Of a stretch of 64,000 bases of DNA, positions 1-6,873 are shown piece by piece. A program made the translations under genes and the position numbers. The stretch covers positions 1 to 64,000 of the forward strand of contig SXON01000059.1 in NCBI GenBank assembly GCA_005778355.1. The letters run 5' to 3'. The stretch comes from Pseudomonadota bacterium. Its GTDB lineage: Bacteria; Myxococcota_A; UBA796; SXON01. Position 1 is the first letter of the stretch. Every line of letters starts with the position of its first letter. The notes beneath the pieces are model-generated. The model was not told the DNA's origin, did no database searches, and saw nothing but the letters and a program-made list of their open reading frames with translations.

Positions 1-230
1 CCGACACCGACACCGACCCCGACACCGACACCGCCACCGACACCGATTCCGATTCCGATTCCGAGTCCGATTCCGATTCCGATTCCGATTCGGACACGGA
101 CACCTCCGTGTACCCAGGCCCCCACAAGGAAAACCCCTCCTCGTCGAGCGGTTGCTGGGGTAGCTTCGCTTCCATGCCCCTATTCATCGTCATGGCCGCT
201 GCCGCGCGCCGCCGCAGGGAGAAGAAGTGA
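1..230 (+). CDS. Partial: C-terminal end of an exported Asp-Thr/Ser-rich protein with MYXO-CTERM-like tail
   Basis: Only the last 75 or so codons are present; the reading frame enters at base 3 and ends at TGA 228-230. The visible part is a long Asp-Thr, Asp-Ser repeat (roughly the first 36 residues), then GCWGS, a short hydrophobic stretch and a terminal RRRREKK. That order (acidic linker, Cys/Gly motif, membrane helix, basic end) is the MYXO-CTERM sorting layout known from myxobacteria, so the protein is probably exported and surface-anchored or released. The functional domain lies outside the window. The next gene starts at a GTG overlapping this stop (GTGA), so the two are translationally coupled. 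Confidence 0.8.
   Translation, partial: DTDTDPDTDTATDTDSDSDSESDSDSDSDSDTDTSVYPGPHKENPSSSSGCWGSFASMPLFIVMAAAARRRREKK
3..110 (+). repeat. GAC-ACC / GAT-TCC codon repeat (Asp-Thr, Asp-Ser linker)
   Basis: In-frame six-base repeats, first GACACC units then GATTCC units, encoding a flexible acidic linker before a C-terminal sorting signal. Such tracts can change length by slippage. Confidence 0.85.
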
Positions 231-865
231 TCCTCGTCCTCGCCCAACTCGCCCTGGCCAACGCCGACGGCAAAACCGGCTCAACCGACAACGGCTGCAC
301 CTGCCACGGCGACCCGTCGAACGACACCGTCGTGACCATGACGGCCGACGCTTCGACCGTCGATCCCGGCGCCGTGGTCAACATCACGCTGCTCGTTCAG
401 AACGGCGCCCTGTCCGAGGCCGGGATGAACGCCGCCGCCGACGAGGGGACGCTCGGCGCCGGCGCCGCTTCGCAGGAGTCCCGAGGGGAGATCACGCACG
501 ACGGGCCGGCCGTGCTCGCGACCGGCGAGGCGAGCTTCCAGTTCACCTGGACCGCGCCGGATGCCGGTGGCACCTACGCGATCCACGGCGCGGGCAACGC
601 CACCAATGCCAACGGCGAAAAGACCGGCGACGCGTGGGCTTTTGCCGACGACCTCGAGATCGTGGTGAACACCCTCGACGGCGACGCCGACACCGACGCC
701 GACGCCGGCACCGCCACCGACACCGACACCGACACCGCCTCCGATACCGCCGACGACTCCGGCCAGGCCGACGACGCCGGCGGTTGTGGCTGCAACGGAG
801 CCTCGCCCGCCGCCACGTTTCTTCCCGCGCTCGGTGCCCTGCTCGCCGCTCGACGGCGCCGCTAG
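227..865 (+). CDS. Exported protein, choice-of-anchor-V/reelin-like domain, MYXO-CTERM tail
   Basis: This 212-residue protein begins with a short hydrophobic signal (MILVLAQLALANA), followed by GSTDNGCTCHG. That Cys-x-Cys-His-Gly start is typical of choice-of-anchor V or reelin-like beta-sandwich domains of secreted proteins (family knowledge, assigned by eye). Residues of about 30-145 look like a beta-sandwich. An Asp-Thr/Asp-Ala linker follows, then GGCGCNG, a hydrophobic helix and ARRRR, a MYXO-CTERM-like tail. The GTG start overlaps the upstream stop, suggesting a two-gene operon of related exported proteins. The stop codon shares CTAG with the stop of the convergent gene. The ligand is unknown. 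Confidence 0.75.
   Translation: MILVLAQLALANADGKTGSTDNGCTCHGDPSNDTVVTMTADASTVDPGAVVNITLLVQNGALSEAGMNAAADEGTLGAGAASQESRGEITHDGPAVLATGEASFQFTWTAPDAGGTYAIHGAGNATNANGEKTGDAWAFADDLEIVVNTLDGDADTDADAGTATDTDTDTASDTADDSGQADDAGGCGCNGASPAATFLPALGALLAARRRR
682..751 (+). repeat. Asp-Thr/Asp-Ala codon repeat
   Basis: GACACC/GACGCC repeats encode the acidic linker before the GGCGC sorting motif of the exported protein at 227-865. Confidence 0.7.
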
Positions 866-1608
866 CGCGCGGCGATCGCGCCCAAGAAGTCTTCCGACTT
901 CCCCAGCATGAGCTCGGCGCCGACGTCGCGCAGCACCGCTACTTTCCGGCGCGCACCCTCGCTCTCGACGAGCACCACGGTGGGGTACACCTTCACCCCA
1001 AACTCATCGGCCAGTCGCGACTCCGTGTCGCCCGCCTCGGGGTTCACCCGCACGCGCACGTGGTCGCGCAGCGCGGCCCGCACCGCAGGATCGGCGAGCA
1101 CATCGCGCTCGAAGGCCTTGGCGTATTTGCACCAGGGCACGCCAAAGTAGACGACCATCGGCGCGCCGGCGTCGCGATCGGGCGCGGTGGCGCGGGTCCA
1201 ACCAGCGGCATCGTTGAGCCAGTCGGCCGGCAAAGGATCGCCTGCCGCCTTCTCGGCGATGGTCTCCGGGGCCTTGATCCGCCGGGGACAACCAAGCTCT
1301 GCCGCTTCTTTCTCAAGCGCCTGCAGGTCGGCCGGCGTCGTATCCGCCACGGCGGAAGGCGTGGCCTCCTCGGGGCGAAGCAGCAGGTACGCGCCCGCCG
1401 CCAGCGCCACGACGAGCACCATGCCGCCGAGCGCCAGCGCACCGACACTCGAGGGTGCGCCTGGGCGCCTGGGAGCCAGTTCCAGCGGAGGCTGCACCGG
1501 AGCGCGCGGGCGGTGGGCGTGGTCGGGGTTCCACTTCGCGATCACCAGCCCGCAGCGCCCGCATTCCTGCGCGTCGGGCTGGTGGTGATGGCAACGGGGG
1601 CAGAGCAC
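862..1608 (-). CDS. Zinc-ribbon, membrane-anchored thioredoxin-like protein with a single active-site Cys
   Basis: 248 residues. Residues 3-20 hold two CxxC pairs (CPRC, CGRC), a zinc ribbon that should be cytoplasmic. Residues 54-77 form one transmembrane helix. The C-terminal half is a thioredoxin fold with VYFGVPWCKYAK (C160), where the usual second Cys of CxxC is Ala, and a cis-Pro region VYPTVVLVE. Family knowledge suggests a thiol-disulfide or thiol-binding role outside the membrane; with one Cys it cannot perform a classical dithiol cycle, so a monothiol or chaperone role is inferred. GTG start with TAGAAT six bases upstream; divergent from the 6-phosphogluconolactonase-like gene across 40 bp. 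Confidence 0.75.
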   Translation of the reverse strand: MLCPRCHHHQPDAQECGRCGLVIAKWNPDHAHRPRAPVQPPLELAPRRPGAPSSVGALALGGMVLVVALAAGAYLLLRPEEATPSAVADTTPADLQALEKEAAELGCPRRIKAPETIAEKAAGDPLPADWLNDAAGWTRATAPDRDAGAPMVVYFGVPWCKYAKAFERDVLADPAVRAALRDHVRVRVNPEAGDTESRLADEFGVKVYPTVVLVESEGARRKVAVLRDVGAELMLGKSEDFLGAIAAR

Positions 1609-1614
1609 CGGCAG

Positions 1615-1620
1615 ATTCTA
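1615..1620 (-). promoter_or_regulatory. -10 element TAGAAT, leaderless start of thioredoxin-like gene
   Basis: TAGAAT lies 6 nt before the GTG at 1608, so the transcript probably begins at or beside the start codon. No clear -35 box. Confidence 0.5.
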
Positions 1621-1635
1621 GCACCGCCCTGTGGC

Positions 1636-1641
1636 TACAAT
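1636..1641 (+). promoter_or_regulatory. -10 element TACAAT, leaderless start of the 6PGL-like gene
   Basis: TACAAT, preceded by GC, is 7 nt before the GTG at 1649. The divergent -10 for the minus-strand gene is only 15 nt away. Confidence 0.5.
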
Positions 1642-1648
1642 ACGCGCC

Positions 1649-2299
1649 GTGCTGCCGCGCCGCGTTGCCGACCCCGATCCCGCCGCGCGCGCGGCCGAGC
1701 ACGTGGCCCGCGCGATCCTTGGCGCCGCCGCCGAGATCCACGTGGCTTTCCCGGGCGGCCCCGCCACCTCACGCCTGATCGCGCGGCTGTCGCGCTACAA
1801 GCTGCCCTGGGAGAAGCTCGTGGCCTGGCAGGTCGACGAGCGCGTGGCGCCGGACTTCGACGAGGCGCGCCACTACACCCGCCTCTACGCGGGCCTCGCG
1901 GTACCCGCGCGTTTCGTGCCTATCCCGGTTGATCCTGCCCGCGATCCAGGCGGGGAGCACGCGGCGCGACGCTACGCCGAGCTGCTCGCGCTCCCCCCCA
2001 CCCGCGGCGTGCTCGACCTCGTGATCCTCGAGGTGGGCCCCGTGGGCGAGAGCGGCGCGCTCTTTCCCGGCGACCCGGCCCTGCGGAACCCCAAGGGCGA
2101 CACGCTCGCCTCGGGCCCCTGGGCCGGACACCGCCACGTGGGGCTCAACCTGCCCGCGCTCGCCCGGGCGCGCGAGCTGGTTTTCATCGCGGAGGGCGAG
2201 GCGGGACACGCGGTCGCGGCGCGCGTGACGAGCGGCGACGTGAGCATCCCCGCCGGGCGCCTACGACATCCCCGCGCCACCGTCTTCGCCCCGGCCTAG
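1649..2299 (+). CDS. 6-phosphogluconolactonase-family protein with altered catalytic motif
   Basis: 216 residues from the GTG at 1649, chosen because a TACAAT -10 sits 7 nt upstream; an in-frame GTG at 1631 would precede that box. Family features: FPGGPATSRLI near the N-terminus (phosphate-binding loop), WQVDERVAP, and LDLVILEVGPVGESGALFPG. In active 6-phosphogluconolactonases the last motif reads GxGPDGHTASLFPG, whose His is the catalytic base. Here Asp-Gly-His is Val-Gly-Glu, so lactonase activity is doubtful and a changed or regulatory role is possible. No other pentose-phosphate gene is nearby. The 3' end overlaps the convergent acyltransferase gene by 39 bp. Confidence 0.75.
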   Translation: MLPRRVADPDPAARAAEHVARAILGAAAEIHVAFPGGPATSRLIARLSRYKLPWEKLVAWQVDERVAPDFDEARHYTRLYAGLAVPARFVPIPVDPARDPGGEHAARRYAELLALPPTRGVLDLVILEVGPVGESGALFPGDPALRNPKGDTLASGPWAGHRHVGLNLPALARARELVFIAEGEAGHAVAARVTSGDVSIPAGRLRHPRATVFAPA

Positions 2300-3400
2300 G
2301 GCGAAGGGACCGTGGGCCGTGTACTCGGCGACGGCCTCGTGCACCTGCTCGGCCTCCTCGGCGCAGAATCGTGCCACCGCGTCGTGCAGGCCCGGGTGCG
2401 CGAGCCGGTGCGCCGAGTAGGTGAGCCTGGGCAAGAAACCACGCTGCAACTTGTGCTCGCCCTGGGCACCAGCCTCCACGAGCGACACTCCGTTCCCGAG
2501 CGCCCATTCCACCAGCGCGTGGTAGCAAACTTCGAAGTGCAGGCCCTTGAAGTCCTGCGTGCAACCCCAGTAGCGCCCGTAGAGCGCGCCGCCGCGCACG
2601 AAGTTGAGCGCGCCCGCCACCCGCTCGCCGTGGCGGTAGGCAATCGCCACCAGGAGTCGGTCGCCCAGCGTGGGCAAGACCTCGCGCCACCACCGCTCCG
2701 CCAGATACGAGTGTTGCCCATGTTTGGCGATTGTATCACGATAATAGCCATATAAGGCAGATATATCGTCAGGTGATACATCGTCACCGCGTCGGATTTG
2801 TATCAGAATCCCCGCCTCGCGAACCTGCCTCCGCTCGCGGAGCAGCTCCTTGCGCCGCTTGTGGTTGAACCGTCCCAGGAACCCGTCGAAGTCACCAAAA
2901 CCGTCGTCTCGCCACTGGAACTGGAAGCCGAGCCGGGTGGCATAGCCGTGGGCGGCGAGCGACTGGGCCTCGGCCTCCGTGCAGAAGAGCACGTGATGTC
3001 CCGAGGCGCCCAGTTGCCGCCGCAGCGCCTCGGTCGCGGCCGGGAGCTGACCCGGATCGCCCAGGACCCGCCCCGTGGACGAGGGCGTGAAGGGCACGGC
3101 GGTGGTGAGCTTCGGGTAGTAGCGGAGCCCGGCACGCGCGGCGGCGCTGGCCCAGCCCCAGTCAAACACGTACTCCCCGTAGCTGTCGGCACGGGCGTAG
3201 AGCGGGAGCGCCCCGACCAGCCGCCCGTCCGCCTCGACGGCAAGGTGGCAAGGTTGCCAGGCGGTCCCCTTCCCCACGGAGTTGCTCGTCTCCAGGCCAT
3301 GCAGGAATCGGTGTTCGAGGAAGGGGTTGTCGGCGGGCACGAGCGCGTCCCACGCTGCCGGGTCGACCTGCCCGAGGCCGGCGAGCACCCGGACCTCCAC
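2261..3400 (-). CDS. FemAB-like GNAT acyltransferase (PF04339-type)
   Basis: 379 residues from the GTG at 3400, which overlaps the upstream stop by one base (TAGTG). The N-terminal half shows motifs of the FemAB-like/peptidogalycan family: NPFLEHRFLHGLE, GEYVFDWGWA and RYYPKLTTAVPFTP. The C-terminal half is a GNAT fold. The family transfers amino-acyl or acyl groups to envelope or small-molecule amines; substrate unknown. Third gene of a coupled operon with a sulfatase-like enzyme and an RmlC-like cupin, suggesting modification of a surface glycan (inference). Around 2726-2810 the codons become unusually A/T-rich and contain three TGATACA/TGTATCA words. Confidence 0.8.
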   Translation of the reverse strand: MEVRVLAGLGQVDPAAWDALVPADNPFLEHRFLHGLETSNSVGKGTAWQPCHLAVEADGRLVGALPLYARADSYGEYVFDWGWASAAARAGLRYYPKLTTAVPFTPSSTGRVLGDPGQLPAATEALRRQLGASGHHVLFCTEAEAQSLAAHGYATRLGFQFQWRDDGFGDFDGFLGRFNHKRRKELLRERRQVREAGILIQIRRGDDVSPDDISALYGYYRDTIAKHGQHSYLAERWWREVLPTLGDRLLVAIAYRHGERVAGALNFVRGGALYGRYWGCTQDFKGLHFEVCYHALVEWALGNGVSLVEAGAQGEHKLQRGFLPRLTYSAHRLAHPGLHDAVARFCAEEAEQVHEAVAEYTAHGPFALGRGEDGGAGMS

Positions 3401-3861
3401 TACCGGTCCCGCCGGGTCCAGTCGTAGGCGAAGACGCCGTTGTCGTGGGCGGGGAGGCGCTCCTCGTCGGGGCTCGCCGGGTTGTAGGGCGCGGTGACGA
3501 GGTTGAGGATCATCGCCTCCCGAGTGCCAAGCGCGGTCCAGCCGTGCCACAAGCCCCGGGGGACGACGACCCGCCGCAGGCAATGCTCACCGAAGACGAC
3601 CTCCTGGGTATGGCCGCGCGTGGGTGAGCCGGGCCGATTGTCGTGAATCACCAGCTTGATCATCCCCACCAGGCAACAGAACACGTCGTCCTGCGCGTGG
3701 TGCCGGTGCCAGGCCTTCACCACCCCGGGGTAAGTGGTCGTGACATAGGCCTGTCCAAAGTGCAGGAAGTCCACGTCGTCTTCACGCAGGATCTCGAAGA
3801 GCCGCCCTCGGTCGTCGGGGTGGACAGCAAGTTCGCGAACCACGACGTCGTGAACTTTCAT
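3400..3861 (-). CDS. RmlC-like cupin, dTDP-4-dehydrorhamnose 3,5-epimerase family
   Basis: 153 residues, a little short for the family (about 180). Visible motifs are DRGRLFEILREDD, the GVVKAWHRHHAQDD cupin strand with its His cluster, and PRGLWHGWTALG. RmlC-type enzymes epimerise dTDP-keto-sugars; related short cupins act as 3,4-isomerases. The active-site His (HRHH) is present, so sugar-nucleotide isomerase or epimerase activity is plausible, but the exact reaction is not assignable. The ATG overlaps the sulfatase stop (ATGA), and the stop overlaps the acyltransferase start, so it is the middle gene of a coupled operon. Confidence 0.8.
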   Translation of the reverse strand: MKVHDVVVRELAVHPDDRGRLFEILREDDVDFLHFGQAYVTTTYPGVVKAWHRHHAQDDVFCCLVGMIKLVIHDNRPGSPTRGHTQEVVFGEHCLRRVVVPRGLWHGWTALGTREAMILNLVTAPYNPASPDEERLPAHDNGVFAYDWTRRDR

Positions 3862-5678
3862 TCGATGTACCCCAGGGCGCGAAGGCGCTCGGTGTCCTCG
3901 TCGTCGAGCGACTGTTGTTTACGCTCGGCCGCCACCGGCTTGCCCTTGAGCCAAGCCTTGAACCCCTTGAGCATCGCCTTGATCTTCTTGCGCGTGTCGC
4001 CCGTCGCCTCCTCCTGCTCCCGCGGGTCGGCGGCCACGTCGAAGGCCGAGATGAGCGAACCGTTGCGATCGACGATCGCCTTGAGGCCACCCTCGCCCAC
4101 CACCGCGTAGCTCAGGCGCTCGGCGCGCCCGACGGTCGACACCACGAAGGGCACCGGGTCGAGCCCCTTGCCCTCCATCGCAGTACGGAGACTACGTCCC
4201 GCGAAGCCAGGGAGTTGCCCGACGCCGGCGTAGTCGAGCACCGTGGGCAACACATCCACATGCTGAGTGTTCACATTCACCCGCGTGCCCGGGGCCACGC
4301 CCTTGCCCCAGGTGACCATCGGCACGTGAATGTCGTGCTCGTAGAGCGATCCGTGGCAGAAGTAGCGGTCGTGGTCGGTCATCGACTCGCCGTGGTCGGC
4401 GGTGACAATCAAGAGCGTGTCGTCTCGCGACGTGAGTCGCAAGTGATCCGCCAGGCGCCCGAGCTCGAAGTCGAGCCAGGCGATGTCGGCATCGTAGGCG
4501 GCCACGTAGTGGCGGCGATCCGTCTTGCCGCCGTCCCAGATGTACTTGGGCACCATCGGCAATCCCTCCGCGTGGTCGCCCTTCTGCACCTGCATGCCGT
4601 CGCCGCCCCAGAGCTGGTCGCCGCTGAACAGGTCGCGAAACCGCGCGGGGGGCCGGTAGGGACCGTGGGGATCGAAGTAGTGCACCCAGGTGAAGACGTT
4701 GTCGCTCGAGTGTTGCGACAGCCAGGGGATCAACTCGTCGTTGAGCACGTTGGCGGCGGTGTCGTTGGGGTGGTTGCGGTAGTAGTGGAATCCGCGGTTG
4801 AGCCCGTAGCGGTTGGACAACACGTACTGCACGTTGAACGCGGCCGTCACGTAGCCGGCCTGCGCCATCAGCTCGGCGATCGTGGGCGCGCTGGCGCCGA
4901 TGGTGGGGATGTTGTCGACAAAGCCCAGCGTGGTGGGGAACTGGCCGGTCACCAGCGAAGCGAGTGAAGGGTGAGTGTACGGCGCCTGCGCATAGTGGTT
5001 GTCGAAGCTCGCGCCCTCGGCGATGAGCGCGTCGAGGTTGGGCGTGGTGGCCCGGGGGTAGCCGTAGGCGTGCACGTGGTCGCGACGGAAAGTCTCGATG
5101 GTGACGAGCACCACGCGCTTGTAGGGCAAGCTGGCGGTGCTGGAGGAGGCCACGATCTGCTCGAAGCGGAGGGGCTCGACCTGGAATCCCGCGGCGGCCT
5201 CCTCGTGCACCATCTGCACCTCGAAACAGGCGAAGGCGGTGGTGGCGCCTGCGGGTACCGTGGCGAGGATCTCGACGTCCTGCCAGGGGAAATCACCGGT
5301 GTCGAAGCGGCGCTTGGCGGTGTGGAGGGTCCCGGTGCTGCCGCCGATGTGCAGGTGGAGCGCCGTCACGTCGTCCAGCGCCGGCTCGCCGCGCACCCGT
5401 GTGCTGAGCCGCAGCGTGGTGCCCGGTGTCACCGCCACGGCGGCGGAGCACAAGCTCGCCTTGGTGCCCCGCGTCCACACCAGCCGCGCGATTGCGTTGG
5501 CGTCGCGGTCGCGCGATGTCTCCACCTTGAGGCTGCCCTTGGCCTCCTGCTCGATCCAGCCATCGGGCACGCCGTCGGCCGGGGCACTATCCGCGAGCAA
5601 GCTGGCGTTGGGCAAGTCGAGCGGGACTCGCTCCACGCGGAGGGGCGACTGGGCGAGGGCGAGCGATATCCAGAGCAC
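3858..5678 (-). CDS. Exported sulfatase-fold hydrolase/transferase with Thr at the nucleophile position
   Basis: 606 residues with a short signal sequence (MLWISLALAQ). Residues of about 30-175 are a beta-rich region; the sulfatase/alkaline-phosphatase core starts at VVLVTIETFRRDH and includes a downstream TADHGES metal site. Formylglycine sulfatases have C/S-x-P-x-R; here the segment is APYTHPSLASLVTG with Thr235 at that position and Leu for Arg. A Thr nucleophile is known in phosphoethanolamine and glycerophosphate transferases of the superfamily, so phospho-transfer or phosphodiester cleavage is as likely as sulfate ester hydrolysis. First gene of the operon; GTG start 6 nt after TAGAGT. 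Confidence 0.8.
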   Translation of the reverse strand: MLWISLALAQSPLRVERVPLDLPNASLLADSAPADGVPDGWIEQEAKGSLKVETSRDRDANAIARLVWTRGTKASLCSAAVAVTPGTTLRLSTRVRGEPALDDVTALHLHIGGSTGTLHTAKRRFDTGDFPWQDVEILATVPAGATTAFACFEVQMVHEEAAAGFQVEPLRFEQIVASSSTASLPYKRVVLVTIETFRRDHVHAYGYPRATTPNLDALIAEGASFDNHYAQAPYTHPSLASLVTGQFPTTLGFVDNIPTIGASAPTIAELMAQAGYVTAAFNVQYVLSNRYGLNRGFHYYRNHPNDTAANVLNDELIPWLSQHSSDNVFTWVHYFDPHGPYRPPARFRDLFSGDQLWGGDGMQVQKGDHAEGLPMVPKYIWDGGKTDRRHYVAAYDADIAWLDFELGRLADHLRLTSRDDTLLIVTADHGESMTDHDRYFCHGSLYEHDIHVPMVTWGKGVAPGTRVNVNTQHVDVLPTVLDYAGVGQLPGFAGRSLRTAMEGKGLDPVPFVVSTVGRAERLSYAVVGEGGLKAIVDRNGSLISAFDVAADPREQEEATGDTRKKIKAMLKGFKAWLKGKPVAAERKQQSLDDEDTERLRALGYIE

Positions 5679-5684
5679 GGGCTG

Positions 5685-5690
5685 ACTCTA
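5685..5690 (-). promoter_or_regulatory. -10 element TAGAGT, leaderless start of sulfatase operon
   Basis: TAGAGT lies 6 nt before the GTG at 5678 in a 40 bp divergent intergenic region. Confidence 0.5.
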
Positions 5691-5705
5691 GCCCGGTGGG
5701 GCGGG

Positions 5706-5711
5706 GATAGT
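5706..5711 (+). promoter_or_regulatory. -10 element GATAGT, leaderless start of pentaheme gene
   Basis: GATAGT is 7 nt before the GTG at 5719 and mirrors the divergent -10 at 5685-5690. Confidence 0.45.
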
Positions 5712-5718
5712 CCCCCGC

Positions 5719-6840
5719 GTGCGAAAGCGCACCCCCGCCCTTCTCCTGGCCGTCGTCGCCGCGCTCGCCGCCCCGGGCTGCCTGCGCGCCTACGTGTTCT
5801 CGCGACTGCCCCAGCCGGTGATGCCGCCGCTCGAGGCCCCCGCGGGGGTGGGCTCGCTCTCTGCCGAGGCCTGCGGCGCCTGTCATGTGGAAACCTACGC
5901 CGAGTGGAAATCCTCGCAGATGGCGCGCAGTTGGACCGACCCGGTGTTCCAGCTCGACTTCACCCACCAGGGCTCGGTCTACGCCTGCCGGTACTGCCAC
6001 GCGCCCATCCCCCAGCAGCAGCCGGAAGTCGTCACCGGGCTCAGTTCCTTGCGCCCGGTGCGCGGCGAGGGGGAGCCAAACCCCGCTTACGATGAACGCC
6101 TCCGCGACGAGGGCGTCACCTGCGCCGCCTGCCACGTGCGCGAGGGCGCCGTGCAGGGTCGTTTCGAGGGTCACCAGGCGCCCCACCCGGTGACGGTCCG
6201 CGCCGACTTCGGCAGCGCCGAGGACTGCGGGACTTGTCACCAGTCCCCGGCCCCGCCCTTCACCCCCCTCGAACGCCCCCTGCTCGACGCGGTGGCCGAG
6301 TGGGAAAGTTGGAAGGCCGTCACTGGGCGAACCGACGACTGCGTGGACTGCCACATGGCGGTCGTCGAGCGCGCGCTCACCGCTTGGACGCCCGCCCGCG
6401 AGGCCCACCGCCACGATTTCCCCGGCGCCTGGAACGACGACCTCGCTCGCCAGGCGATCCGGGTCGGCCCCGTCGAGCGTACCGCCAACGGTGTTTCAGT
6501 GACCGTCACCAACCTCGCTGGCCATCGTTTCCCTTCCTCCGACCCAGCGCGGGCGCTCCGGCTCCGCGTGCGACTGGCGACGAGTGATGGTCACGACGCC
6601 AAGCAGGAAGTGGTGCTGGATCGAAGGGTGGAGTTCCCCAGCTACACCGAGCGCTGGGATACGACCTTGGCCCCCGGGGAAAGCCGCGTCGTCGACTTCC
6701 CCTTCCCCGCCGCGAGCCTGTCCCTGGCCACTGGCGCGACCGTCGACATCGAGTGGTCGCGACTTACCAACGCGATCCCATCGGTCCGCGCGCTCGAAAG
6801 CGCGCCGGCCCTGCTGCACAGCACCACGACGGCGTGGTAG
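5719..6840 (+). CDS. Pentaheme c-type cytochrome lipoprotein
   Basis: 373 residues. The signal peptide ends in AAPGC (C21), a lipobox, so the mature protein should be an outer- or inner-membrane lipoprotein in the periplasm. Five CxxCH haem sites: CGACH 52-56, CRYCH 90-94, CAACH 135-139, CGTCH 170-174, CVDCH 208-212. The layout resembles cytochrome c554/c'-like multihaem proteins. Residues after about 245 form a beta-rich domain without haem motifs. It probably carries electrons in the periplasm; partner unknown. GTG start with a -10 seven bases upstream. The following radical SAM gene has its own Shine-Dalgarno. Confidence 0.85.
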   Translation: MRKRTPALLLAVVAALAAPGCLRAYVFSRLPQPVMPPLEAPAGVGSLSAEACGACHVETYAEWKSSQMARSWTDPVFQLDFTHQGSVYACRYCHAPIPQQQPEVVTGLSSLRPVRGEGEPNPAYDERLRDEGVTCAACHVREGAVQGRFEGHQAPHPVTVRADFGSAEDCGTCHQSPAPPFTPLERPLLDAVAEWESWKAVTGRTDDCVDCHMAVVERALTAWTPAREAHRHDFPGAWNDDLARQAIRVGPVERTANGVSVTVTNLAGHRFPSSDPARALRLRVRLATSDGHDAKQEVVLDRRVEFPSYTERWDTTLAPGESRVVDFPFPAASLSLATGATVDIEWSRLTNAIPSVRALESAPALLHSTTTAW

Positions 6841-6873
6841 TACCCCCCGCCTTTTGACCGACCGGAGCAACCG

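Noticed and set aside
3-110. Short tandem repeats as a CRISPR array
   Set aside because: Six-base in-frame codon repeats with no spacers; protein linker.
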